Source: Xiheibacterium sp038325765
GTDB taxonomy: Bacteria; Myxococcota_A; Polyangia; Nannocystales; Nannocystaceae
Reading direction: 5' to 3'
DNA: 64,000 nucleotides
Assembly: GCA_038325765.1 (NCBI GenBank)
Contig: JBBQJI010000022.1
Location: forward strand, 1 to 64,000
Shown here piece by piece: positions 50,023-58,668 of this stretch. A model generated the notes under the pieces. It worked only from the letters and a program-made list of their open reading frames with translations. It was not told the DNA's origin and ran no database searches. The stretch's first letter is position 1, and every line of letters starts with the position of its first letter. A program made the translations under genes and the position numbers.

Positions 50023-52089
50023 ATGGGTTGGATCATGCGGGGTCGGATCATCTGCGCAGCGTTGGTCGCGCTGCCGAGCGCCTGTCAATCCGTCGATCCC
50101 CCGGCATTCGAGGCGCGGTGCGTCGCGCTGCCGCGCCGACCCTCGCCATCGATCGTGCGACTCGAGCCCGTCTTCCCCACCATCGACATCGAGGACGCGG
50201 TCGCGCTCGTCGAGCACCCGACCCGGGACCGCTTCTACGTGGTCTCCAAGGCCGGCCGCGTGGTCACGTTCACACCCGACGATCCTTCACCGCAGATCGT
50301 CGTCGACCTCGCCGACGCGCTCATGATCGGGGGCGAGGCGGGCCTGCTCGATCTCGAGGTGTACCCGGACGGCGAGCGCGTGCTGCTGTCGTACAACGCA
50401 CCCGGCGGCAGCGCGATGCTCTCGCGCGTGTCCACCTTCGCGCTTCGCGAGGACGGCACGCGGATCGATCGCGCGACCGAGCAGATCGTGATCGAGGTCG
50501 ACCAGCCCTACACCAACCACAACGGCGGTGACATCGGCTTTGGCCCCGACGGGATGCTCTATTTTGGGCTCGGTGACGGCGGCAGCGCCGGCGATCCGCA
50601 GGGCAGCGGTCAGGACACGTCCACGCTGCTCGGCAGCATGCTGCGGATCGACGTCGACGACGTGCCGCCCGGGCAGAGCTACGGCATCCCGGCGGACAAC
50701 CCGTTCGCGCAGGGCGGCGGTGCGCCCGAGATCTTCGCGTGGGGCTTCCGCAATCCGTGGCGGTGGAGCTTCGATCGCGAGACCGGCGATCTGTGGGTCG
50801 GCGACGTCGGCCAGCACCGCTGGGAGGAGGTCTCGCGCGTGGTCTCGGGCGGCAACTACGGCTGGGGGATCAAGGAAGGGCCCGAGTGCATCGGCGTCGA
50901 CACCTGCGAGGGCGACTTCATCGATCCGGTGGCGGCGTACCGCAACCCCGGTGTGGCGTCGGTCGTCGGTGGCGCGGTGCTGCGCGGCGGAGCACTGCCC
51001 GAACTCGAGGGCAGCTACGTGTTCAGCGACTTCTATGATGGGACCATCTGGCGGCTGCCGACGGAAGGCACAGCCCCTGCGATGGAGGTCATCGGCAGCG
51101 ACGCGCGGTCGATCGCGGCCTGGAGCTTGGCGCGCGACGGCACGCTGTACGGCATCCGCTACGGCGGCGGGATCGTCCGCATGGTCACAGGCGATCCGGA
51201 TCCCGAGCCCGATGCGTTCCCCGTCCGCCTGTCGGCGACCGGCTGCGTCGACGTCGACGATCCCGCCGCGCCGTTGCCGTGGACGGTGCCGTTCGAGGTG
51301 AACCTGCCGTTTTGGTCCGACGGCGCCGACAAGCAGCGCTTCGTCGCCGTGCCCGAGGGCCTCACCGCGGACGTCGACGATCGCGGCCACGCGCAGTGGC
51401 CGGTGGGCACCGTGCTGGGCAAGACGTTCTGGCGGGCCGAGCTGCCCATCGAGACGCGCCTGCTGGTCCGCGACGACACAGGGTGGGTCGGCTACGGCTA
51501 CGCGTGGGACGCCGACGGCCGCGACGCGACGTTGGTGGTCGACGAGCGCACCGACGCCGATGGCTGGATCCATCCCGGGCTGCGCGGCTGTCCGACGTGC
51601 CACACCGACGACGGCGCGCCGCTGGGCACGAGGACGGCGCAGCTCGACCGCACCATCGACGGCGGCGACGGCGTGCTCGATCAGCTCGAGCACCTCGCGG
51701 CGCTGGGCGTCCTCGATGCGCCACCCGCCGACGTCGCGCTGCCGCAGCCCGGCGACGACGTCCCGCTCGAGGTCGCCGCGCGGGCGTACCTCGACGTCAA
51801 CTGTGCGCCCTGCCACCGCGACGAGGGCACCGGTGGGCGCGCCGATCTGGACCTGCGCCGCGAGGTGCCGCTCGGTGACACCGGCCTGTGCGATGCGCCC
51901 GATGCCGGCGAGCTCGGTCTGAACGACGCGCGCATCGTCGTGCCGGGGGATCCGGAGCGCTCGATCCTCGCGGCGCGCATGGCCACCCGCGGCGACGCCC
52001 GCATGCCGCCGCTGTCGTCCGCGGTGCAGGACGACGCGGGGCTCGCCACGGTGCGCGCGTGGATCACAGCACTGGACACCTGTCCCTGA
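50023..52089 (+). CDS. Glucose/sorbosone dehydrogenase-like lipoprotein fused to a dihaem cytochrome domain
   Basis: A 688-residue lipoprotein: signal ending ALPSAC, then a six-bladed beta-propeller of the PQQ sugar dehydrogenase type (GGEAGLLDLEVYPDGERVLL, PYTNHNGGDIGFGPDGMLYFGLGDGG, WGFRNPWRWSFD, DVGQHRWEEVS, GGNYGWGIKEG) to about residue 390. The C-terminal 290 residues match SO2930-type dihaem proteins: PFEVNLPFWSDGADKQRF, then CPTCH and CAPCH haem motifs and a final PLSS segment. So sugar or alcohol oxidation by a propeller is coupled in one chain to c-type haems in the periplasm. Substrate unknown. Confidence 0.88.
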   Translation: MGWIMRGRIICAALVALPSACQSVDPPAFEARCVALPRRPSPSIVRLEPVFPTIDIEDAVALVEHPTRDRFYVVSKAGRVVTFTPDDPSPQIVVDLADALMIGGEAGLLDLEVYPDGERVLLSYNAPGGSAMLSRVSTFALREDGTRIDRATEQIVIEVDQPYTNHNGGDIGFGPDGMLYFGLGDGGSAGDPQGSGQDTSTLLGSMLRIDVDDVPPGQSYGIPADNPFAQGGGAPEIFAWGFRNPWRWSFDRETGDLWVGDVGQHRWEEVSRVVSGGNYGWGIKEGPECIGVDTCEGDFIDPVAAYRNPGVASVVGGAVLRGGALPELEGSYVFSDFYDGTIWRLPTEGTAPAMEVIGSDARSIAAWSLARDGTLYGIRYGGGIVRMVTGDPDPEPDAFPVRLSATGCVDVDDPAAPLPWTVPFEVNLPFWSDGADKQRFVAVPEGLTADVDDRGHAQWPVGTVLGKTFWRAELPIETRLLVRDDTGWVGYGYAWDADGRDATLVVDERTDADGWIHPGLRGCPTCHTDDGAPLGTRTAQLDRTIDGGDGVLDQLEHLAALGVLDAPPADVALPQPGDDVPLEVAARAYLDVNCAPCHRDEGTGGRADLDLRREVPLGDTGLCDAPDAGELGLNDARIVVPGDPERSILAARMATRGDARMPPLSSAVQDDAGLATVRAWITALDTCP

Positions 52090-52238
52090 CGCGTGAGCGT
52101 CGTGACCCCCGTCGTTCACCCCCGGGGTTCGCGAGGGCCGCCGACGTCATGCGCGGCAGCGTGGCTCGAGGGCGACACTGCGGGACGCGGCGCCGAAATG
52201 TTGGCGCGGGCGCGGAGCGGTGGATATGATCGGGTCTG

Positions 52239-53018
52239 ATGCGCATGCACGCGACGATCTTGGGGTTGGTGCTGCTCGGTGCGCCGTCGAGTGCCGGGGC
52301 CGTCGCGCCGCCGCCCTCGGACGCCAGCGCGGCTGCGCCCACGGCCACGCCAGTCAGGACCGCCCCGCCCCCGCCGACAACCGCAACGCCGGGCACCTCG
52401 CCGCCGCGCTCCGCCGCCCCACCGCCCCCGCCCCCGGGCGCGACCCGACCCGCGGTCGAAGAGCCCACCGCCGTCCCGGAGCGGGTCGATCCCGTCGATC
52501 TGTCCGGCACGTGGAGCTACGCCCGATCGGGCACCCCGCAGCCGCGGGTGGTCCGCACGACGCAGGACATCGACGCCGTGCCCAACCCCGCGGGGTACTA
52601 CTCGGGCGTCTCGATCGAGGGCAACCATGTGCCGCCGTTCCCGGCCGCGCGCATGGGCACCCGGCCGGCATCGATGACGTGGACCGGCTTCGAGCGAATG
52701 GGGGATGCGTCGCGCGTCTTCTTCGAGGTGTCCGCCGACGTGACGACCAAGCTCGACGTCAAGCCGGGCGTCGTCACCGTGCGGCTGTCGAACACCCGGA
52801 TCAACGTCCGGAACAACAGCCGCTCGCTGGACCTCCGCTACTTCCGGACGCCGGTGCGCTCGGTCAAGATGACCCGCCGCGGCCGCGATGCGGTGGCCAC
52901 GATCGTGCTCAAGCACGCGTCGACGCCGACCGTCTCGTGGATCGCGGGCAAGGCCGGATACCGCATGCTCGTGGTGGACTTCCCGCCGGCCGCCGCCTCC
53001 GACGCGGCGACCGAGTAG
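52239..53018 (+). CDS. Exported AMIN-domain-like protein with Pro-rich linker
   Basis: A 259-residue protein: signal peptide (MRMHATILGLVLLGAPSSAG), a Pro/Thr/Ala-rich linker of about 60 residues, then a C-terminal beta domain with SRVFFEVSADVTTKLDVKPG, VTVRLSNTRINVRNN, LDLRYFRTPVRSVKMTRRG and ATIVLKH. That repeated strand pattern resembles AMIN domains that bind peptidoglycan or secretin rims (as in AmiC and PilQ), without an attached amidase. Likely a periplasmic accessory protein. The 149 bases before it hold nothing recognisable. Confidence 0.7.
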   Translation: MRMHATILGLVLLGAPSSAGAVAPPPSDASAAAPTATPVRTAPPPPTTATPGTSPPRSAAPPPPPPGATRPAVEEPTAVPERVDPVDLSGTWSYARSGTPQPRVVRTTQDIDAVPNPAGYYSGVSIEGNHVPPFPAARMGTRPASMTWTGFERMGDASRVFFEVSADVTTKLDVKPGVVTVRLSNTRINVRNNSRSLDLRYFRTPVRSVKMTRRGRDAVATIVLKHASTPTVSWIAGKAGYRMLVVDFPPAAASDAATE

Positions 53019-53034
53019 GGCAGCGCCGCCCGGT

Positions 53035-53658
53035 TCAGCCGGCGCCGTCGTGCGACGCGTGGGGATCGCCGCCGCGCAGCAGCCGGAACAGCGCCAGCCC
53101 GACGCCGCCCATCGCCGCGGCCGCGCCCAGCAGTGGGAATCCGCCCATGAGCCCGGCCGCCGCCGCGCCCAACGCGACGCCGCACCACCGATAGCGCAGG
53201 GCCCGGTCGATGCGGGCGCCGCGACTCACGCCCGCGACCATCACGGCGAGCTGGGCCTCGTCCTCGGGGAGCAGAGGTTTCGCTTCGGTTCTCGCGGGCA
53301 AGTGCGCGTGGTTCTGCCACAACAGCCGCGTCGCCATCTGGTGCAGTCGGGCCAGCTCGGCATCCGGGCGGCTCTCGGCGGCGAGCAGCACGGGCAGGGC
53401 GTGGGAGCGCAGCTTGGGCAGGTAGACGCGCGCGCGGCCCAGGGCGCGGGTGGCCTCGACCAGGAACTGCCGCGCCTGCTCGGCCCGGCGCAGCTTGTCC
53501 CCGCGATCGTCGCCCGAGCGGCCCTCGACCGTCAGGACCGCGAGGGTGAGGGCATCGCTGGCGGTGCGCAGCCACCGCGTGAGCTCGGCCCGTGTCGACG
53601 CCGGAACCGCGTCGTCGCGGTAACTGGTCGGCAGGGCGGGGAGCGTGGCGACGTACAT
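53035..53658 (-). CDS. Hypothetical helical protein with two C-terminal membrane segments
   Basis: A 207-residue protein. Residues 1-150 are predicted helical (TRAELTRWLRTASDALTLAV, DKLRRAEQARQFLVEATRAL) without a recognised domain, followed by two short hydrophobic stretches (WCGVALGAAAAGLMGG and LLGAAAAMGGVGLALFRL). The helical part resembles four-helix-bundle avd/bAvd-like or 23S rRNA intervening-sequence proteins only loosely (LPKLRSHALPVLL), so I do not assign it. Convergent with the AMIN-like gene, 16 bases apart. Confidence 0.6.
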   Translation of the reverse strand: MYVATLPALPTSYRDDAVPASTRAELTRWLRTASDALTLAVLTVEGRSGDDRGDKLRRAEQARQFLVEATRALGRARVYLPKLRSHALPVLLAAESRPDAELARLHQMATRLLWQNHAHLPARTEAKPLLPEDEAQLAVMVAGVSRGARIDRALRYRWCGVALGAAAAGLMGGFPLLGAAAAMGGVGLALFRLLRGGDPHASHDGAG

Positions 53659-53765
53659 CGGTCCTACCGATCCAATCTAATTCACGGCGAGGGCCGCGGC
53701 CACCCGCAATTACCTGCGCCGTGACGCATCGCGTGCCCGCGGCCACCGTGATCGATCATCTGACT

Positions 53766-54707
53766 TCAACCCGGTGGATCCCCGCCACCACCCGTCCGCG
53801 TCCGTTCCGCGCGCTTGGCGTCGTCCCACAGCGCGTCGAGGCCTGCGAGCCCCAACGCGGTCGGCTCGCGCCCCATCGCCGCCGCCGCCCGCAGCACGTG
53901 GCCGAACCGGCGCTCGAACTTGGCGTTGGTCCGCGCGAGTGCGGCGTCGGCATCGACGCCGAGCTTGCCGGCGATCCGCACGAGCACGAACAGCACGTCG
54001 CCCAGCTCGTCGGCGATCGCGTCGGCGTCGCCGGCGACGCGCGCCTGCTCGAACTCGCCGAGCTCCTCGTCGAGCTTGGCCAGGGCGCCGCCGACATCGG
54101 GCCAGTCGAACCCGAGCGCGGCGGCCTTGTCCTGCAGCCGCGACGCGCGGTGCAGCGGGGGCAGGGTGCTCGGGACACCGAGATCTCCGACGTCGCGGAC
54201 CGTCGCATCGGCGACGTCCAGGCTGGCCGACGGTCGCGCCGCGGCGCGCTTGGTCGCCTCCCACTGCCGGTTGACCTCCTCGATGCTCAGCGCCTGGGGG
54301 TCGGGGCCGAACACGTGGGGATGGCGATCGATCATCTTCTCGCGCAGGCCGGCGATGACGTCGTCGAGACTGAACGCCCCCTCGCGCTCACGAAGCGCGG
54401 CGTGGAAGACGATCTGGAACAGCAGATCTCCTAGCTCGCTGCGGTGTCGCGGCGGGTCGGCCATCGCCTCGAGCACCTCGTGGGCCTCCTCGAGCAGGTA
54501 GGGCCGCAGGCTGTCGAGGCTCTGGGCCCGGTCCCAGGCGCAGCCAGCCTCGCCCAAGAGCCGATCCATGAGATCGCGCAGGCCCGGCAAGCCATCGCGC
54601 AACCCGAGCGCCCGATGGCGGGGGCGACCCTCGGGGCGACCCTCGGGATTGGGCCCGTCATCGTCGCCGGGCGTGTGTTCGTCGGCGCCGGGGCGTGCTA
54701 CGGTCAT
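53766..54707 (-). CDS. mazG: Nucleoside triphosphate pyrophosphohydrolase MazG
   Basis: A 313-residue protein with two MazG repeats that hydrolyse (d)NTPs to NMPs and pyrophosphate. First repeat: CAWDRAQSLDSLRPYLLEEAHEVLEA, RSELGDLLFQIVFHA; second: AKLDEELGEFEQA, ADELGDVLFVLVRI. The EExxE and ExxD metal sites are intact in both. The N-terminal 40 residues are Pro/Gly/Asp-rich and unusual; its ATG overlaps the divergent phoH ATG by two bases, so the real start may lie inside (for example the Met of MDRLLGEAG). Confidence 0.92.
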   Translation of the reverse strand: MTVARPGADEHTPGDDDGPNPEGRPEGRPRHRALGLRDGLPGLRDLMDRLLGEAGCAWDRAQSLDSLRPYLLEEAHEVLEAMADPPRHRSELGDLLFQIVFHAALREREGAFSLDDVIAGLREKMIDRHPHVFGPDPQALSIEEVNRQWEATKRAAARPSASLDVADATVRDVGDLGVPSTLPPLHRASRLQDKAAALGFDWPDVGGALAKLDEELGEFEQARVAGDADAIADELGDVLFVLVRIAGKLGVDADAALARTNAKFERRFGHVLRAAAAMGREPTALGLAGLDALWDDAKRAERTRTGGGGDPPG

Positions 54708-55809
54708 GACCGGGGTGCCTTATCACGGCACGGCCGTTCGCTCCGTGTCGGAGACCGTCAAGCTGACCTTCGAAGACCAGGCTCCGCTCCAGCTCGTCCT
54801 GGATGCGGTGGCCCGGCCCAATGGTCAGGCGGCGCTGATCGAGCGCGAGACCGGCGTCACCCTCCACGTGCGGGGCCACGAGGTCACGCTCGACGGCGAC
54901 ACCGACGGCCTGGTCGAGCGGCTGCTGCGTCAACTGTACGCCCTTGCGCTGGCCGGCGCGCCGATGGACGCCGCGGACGTGCCGCGCGCACTCGATATCC
55001 TGCGCCACAGCCCGCGCGCGGTGCTGCGCGACGTCTTCGAGGACACGATCCTCGAGCGCCCCAGCGACGGCAAGGGCATCGTGCCGCGCAGCCTGATGCA
55101 GAAGCGCTACGTGGCGGCCATCCGTCGCAGCACGCTGACGTTCGGGGTGGGGCCCGCGGGCACCGGCAAGACGTTCTTGGCGATGGCCGTCGCGGTGCGG
55201 ATGCTGCTCGACAAGCAGATCCGCAAGATCATCGTGTCGCGGCCCGCGATCGAGGCCGGCGAGCGCCTGGGTTTTTTGCCGGGCACCCTCGAAGAGAAGA
55301 TCAGCCCGTACCTGCGCCCGCTGTACGACGCGCTCCACGACATGATGCCGGCCGACAAGGTGCTGCGGATGATGGAGCGCGAGACGTTGGAGATCGCGCC
55401 GCTCGCGTACATGCGCGGGCGGACGCTCAACGACGCCTTCGTCATCCTCGACGAGGCGCAGAACACCACCCGCGAGCAGATGAAGATGTTCCTGACGCGG
55501 ATGGGCAGCAACTCGCGAGTCGTGGTGACGGGTGATCCGTCGCAGATCGATCTGCCCGGCGGCCAGCGCAGCGGCCTGGTCCACGCCCTGCGGCTGCTGC
55601 AGGGGGTCGAGGGCATCTCGATCGTCCCGTTCGGGGTCGAGGACGTGATGCGGCATCCCCTGGTCCAGGTCATCGTGACCGCCTACGACCGCGACTCGCG
55701 CAGGCGGGCCGAAGCGCGCGAACGCGCGGAGCCGGCCCCCGACGCGGGCACCGCGGGGGCCGACGCGGAGACCACGTCGCCGGGCCTGCCCCCCGAAACC
55801 GCCAGCTGA
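54706..55809 (+). CDS. phoH: PhoH family ATPase
   Basis: A 367-residue cytosolic ATPase of the PhoH/YbeZ type. N-terminal KH-like region, then Walker A GPAGTGKTFLAMAVA, KIIVSRPAIEAGERLGFLPG, EIAPLAYMRGRTLNDAFVILDEAQN (Walker B) and RVVVTGDPSQIDLP. YbeZ works with YbeY, encoded here at 60524, in 16S rRNA maturation and ribosome quality control. The first ATG (54706) overlaps the divergent mazG start; a GTG at 54745 (VSETVKLTF) also suits the family N-terminus. The last 40 residues are Ala/Pro/Glu-rich. Confidence 0.93.
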   Translation: MTGVPYHGTAVRSVSETVKLTFEDQAPLQLVLDAVARPNGQAALIERETGVTLHVRGHEVTLDGDTDGLVERLLRQLYALALAGAPMDAADVPRALDILRHSPRAVLRDVFEDTILERPSDGKGIVPRSLMQKRYVAAIRRSTLTFGVGPAGTGKTFLAMAVAVRMLLDKQIRKIIVSRPAIEAGERLGFLPGTLEEKISPYLRPLYDALHDMMPADKVLRMMERETLEIAPLAYMRGRTLNDAFVILDEAQNTTREQMKMFLTRMGSNSRVVVTGDPSQIDLPGGQRSGLVHALRLLQGVEGISIVPFGVEDVMRHPLVQVIVTAYDRDSRRRAEARERAEPAPDAGTAGADAETTSPGLPPETAS

Positions 55810-55853
55810 ACGCCGTTCTGCGGCAGTTCTTGCCGGATTCGGCAGCGGCAGCT

Positions 55854-57602
55854 ATGCCGGGTGTCCGCATGGCTGCCCGCTCGCTGCCGACCCTCGAACC
55901 GCTCCCCCGCGCCTCTGCACGTGACACCGTGCTGGAGGTGATGGCGCGCGAGCTGACCCGGTCCATGGAGGGTCTCCAGGTCACCGGCAGCCCCAAGCCG
56001 TACTTCATGCAGTACACGCTGCGGCGCGCCCACACGCTGCGGATCAAGGCCGCCTACGGTTCCTTGGTCAAGGCCCGCGAGACGGTCCAGTCCCACATCT
56101 ACTCGGACGTCCGCGTCGGCAGCCACAAGTTCGACAACGTCATGGACGGCGGCCTCGACACCCGCGCCGAGGAGCGCGAGAGCGCCGACTGGATCGACGC
56201 TCCCGACGATCTCGACCTCGCCGCGCTGCAGGTCTCGCTGTGGAAGCTGAGCCAGCTCAAGTTCGACGAGGCGCTCTCGGACTACTACGACCACCGCAAA
56301 GCGCTCGTGAGCGAGTACCTCCGCGACGAGGTCGACGCCTTCAGCCGCGAGACACCGCTCGTGCACCGCGAGGAGCTCCGCCACGAGCCGTTCCCGCGGG
56401 CGGCGTGGGAGGGAATGCTCCGCGATCTCTCGCGACGGTTCCTGCAGCACCCCGAGGTCCACGACCCCGCCATCACCCTGGTCGCCGAGCGCGTGCACCG
56501 CTGGCTCGCCACCTCAGAGGGAACGCGCGTGGTGACCGAGGACACCTTCGTCGAGCTGTCGGTCGGCGGCTGGATCCTCACCGATGACGGCGTGTACACC
56601 GAGGCGTCGCGCGATCTGTATCTGCGCGCGGTCGACGAGGTGCCCAGCCGCGCGGCGCTGGAGCGCCTGGTCGACGACGTGATCGTCGAACTCGGCGAGC
56701 TCCAGAAGGCCGAGACGCCGGGATCCTTCATCGGCCCGGCGCTGCTCGCCGGGCAGGCCGCCAGCACGCTCTTCCACGAGGCCCTCGGTCACCGCCTCGA
56801 GGGCGAGCGGCTCGTCGCCCGCGGCGAGACCCGCACGTTCGCGCAGAAGATCGGCCAGCGCATCTTGCCCAAGGGCCTCGACGTGTTCGACGACCCGACG
56901 ATGACCAAGCTCGGCGATCGCTCGGTATGGGGCAGCTACCGCGTCGACGACCAGGGCGTGCCGGCGATGCGGGCCACGCTGGTCGAAGACGGCGTGCTGC
57001 GGGGCTTCTTGCAGAGTCGCAACCCCACCGCAGCCTCGGCGAAGAGCAACGGACACGGCCGTCACGATGGTCTGCACCCGCCGACCGCGCGTATGGCCAA
57101 CTTCGTGGTGCAGCCACGTCCGGGCACCGCGCTGGGGTGGACCGAGCTCGAGGCCAAGCTGGTCGAGATCGCGAAGGCCCAGGGCCGGCGCCACGCCCTC
57201 ATCATCTATCGCGTGCGCGCCGGCGAGACGCAGACCCAGGCCTATGACTTCCAGGTGTTCAAGGGTGAGCCCGCCGAGGTGTGGCAGCTGGACGTCGAGA
57301 CCGGCAAGCGCAAGCGGGTGCGCGACATCGAGCTGATCGGGACACCGCTCTCGGCGCTGCAACGGATCGTCGCGTTCGGTGGCGATGCCGACCTCGATCA
57401 GGGGTACTGCTATGCCGAGAGCGGATCGATCCCGGTGAGCGGCATCGCGCCGGCGATCCTGCTGTCCGAGGTCGAGATGCAGCAGAGCAGCACGACCGGG
57501 TTCCATGAGCCGCTGTTGCCGCCACCGTTCGCGGACGACGGATCCCACGGCCGCACCGGTTCGCTGCGCACCCGCGGTCGTCGCCGTCGCGCGGCGCGCT
57601 GA
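55854..57602 (+). CDS. TldD/PmbA-type metalloprotease
   Basis: A 582-residue protein of the TldD/PmbA family, proteases that mature or degrade small peptides such as microcins. The TldD zinc motif is intact: FHEALGHRLEGE with His308, His312 and the downstream Glu; also GGLDTRAEE, VSVGGWILTDDG-like segment and RVRAGETQTQAYDFQVFKGEP. The partner subunit (PmbA) is not next to it, and the C-terminal 40 residues are a basic RTRGRRRRAAR tail not typical for TldD. ATG 55854 used; 55869 also possible. Confidence 0.85.
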   Translation: MPGVRMAARSLPTLEPLPRASARDTVLEVMARELTRSMEGLQVTGSPKPYFMQYTLRRAHTLRIKAAYGSLVKARETVQSHIYSDVRVGSHKFDNVMDGGLDTRAEERESADWIDAPDDLDLAALQVSLWKLSQLKFDEALSDYYDHRKALVSEYLRDEVDAFSRETPLVHREELRHEPFPRAAWEGMLRDLSRRFLQHPEVHDPAITLVAERVHRWLATSEGTRVVTEDTFVELSVGGWILTDDGVYTEASRDLYLRAVDEVPSRAALERLVDDVIVELGELQKAETPGSFIGPALLAGQAASTLFHEALGHRLEGERLVARGETRTFAQKIGQRILPKGLDVFDDPTMTKLGDRSVWGSYRVDDQGVPAMRATLVEDGVLRGFLQSRNPTAASAKSNGHGRHDGLHPPTARMANFVVQPRPGTALGWTELEAKLVEIAKAQGRRHALIIYRVRAGETQTQAYDFQVFKGEPAEVWQLDVETGKRKRVRDIELIGTPLSALQRIVAFGGDADLDQGYCYAESGSIPVSGIAPAILLSEVEMQQSSTTGFHEPLLPPPFADDGSHGRTGSLRTRGRRRRAAR

Positions 57603-57729
57603 GCGATCCCCGGCCCGCGCGAATGCCCGCTCCTTTGGCCGCTGCGCCGGCCGGAGATGGGCCAGGTGCGGGAGGGGCGTGTCCCAGGTTTGCGTGGGCA
57701 CGGCCGGGGCCCGACGCGACAAGGGCAAC

Positions 57730-58668
57730 GTGCTCTCCGACGCTCCGAAGCCCGACGCCGAGCCCTCGACGTGGGCCGCGCTCCGGGACGCCGCCGCGAC
57801 CGCCCACCTCGCCGTGCAGATGCTCGCCGGTCCGCTCGCGCCGTGGAACGAGCCGGGCCCCGACGTGCAGCGGGTGCGCGATGCGATGCGGACCCTCGAG
57901 GCGGCGACGCGCCGCCTGAACGGGTTGATCGCCGCGCTGCGGCCCGAGCCGGTCGCGCGCACCCACGGTGACATGCGCATGGTCGCGCAGCCGGGCGCGG
58001 CCAGGGCGGGCGGTGATGCTGGCTCCGAGGTCATCGAGAACGACGCACGGGCGCCCGCGCCCTTCGTGCGCCCGCCCTTCGTGCGCCCGCCCCTGGTGCC
58101 GGCGCCCACCACCGCTGCGCAGCCCGCCGATGTGCCGCCGCGCGTCGCGGCGTCTGCCGGCGCCATAGTCCGGATCCCGGAGGTCGCGGCCGCCCCCCGT
58201 TCGCCGGCCCGCCCTGGTCGCGAGCGCCGCAAGGCCGCTGCCGTGGTGGCCCCGCCGCCGACGCCGAGCGTCGAGGTCGGCGCGCTGCTTCGGGCCGTAG
58301 AGATCGAGCTGCTGACCCAGGGACACTCGGTGTCGATCCACGCGAAGGCGGGGCTGTGGGTCGCGGGCGACCTCGACGACCTCGTGGCGCCGATCGTGGC
58401 CCTGGTGCTCGACGCCGCCGCCCTCGGCCCCACCGACGCCCGCGTCGAGCTCCGCGCGTTCACTGATCTCGCCTGTGCCCTCGGCGACGACGTCGATGTC
58501 GTGTTCGAGGTCCGGCCCGACGTGCGCGTGCCGCCGGGCCGCACGTTCCGCCCCGGTGCGGCGGCCCTGCCCGAGGGCGTGCGGATCGAGCTGGGCGGCG
58601 CGGGATGCCGTCCCCGCGCCTGCTTGCGCGCCGCTGCGAGCGCGCCTGCCCGTATACTCGCCGCGTGA
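57730..58668 (+). CDS. Hypothetical protein with possible degenerate histidine-kinase-like fold
   Basis: About 312 residues. Helical N-terminus (AATAHLAVQMLAGPLAPWNE; VQRVRDAMRTLEAATRRLNG), a Pro/Ala/Arg-rich middle with an in-frame 15-bp duplication (about 58060-58090, PFVRPPFVRPPLV) and a C-terminal region (VGALLRAVEIELLTQGHSVSIHAKAG then DDLVAPIVALVLDAAALGPTDARVELRAF) that follows the order of the HATPase fold around the N box, but without the N and G motifs needed to bind ATP. Likely a non-catalytic partner. GTG start chosen by context; its stop overlaps the GTG of the HD-GYP gene. Confidence 0.55.
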   Translation: MLSDAPKPDAEPSTWAALRDAAATAHLAVQMLAGPLAPWNEPGPDVQRVRDAMRTLEAATRRLNGLIAALRPEPVARTHGDMRMVAQPGAARAGGDAGSEVIENDARAPAPFVRPPFVRPPLVPAPTTAAQPADVPPRVAASAGAIVRIPEVAAAPRSPARPGRERRKAAAVVAPPPTPSVEVGALLRAVEIELLTQGHSVSIHAKAGLWVAGDLDDLVAPIVALVLDAAALGPTDARVELRAFTDLACALGDDVDVVFEVRPDVRVPPGRTFRPGAAALPEGVRIELGGAGCRPRACLRAAASAPARILAA

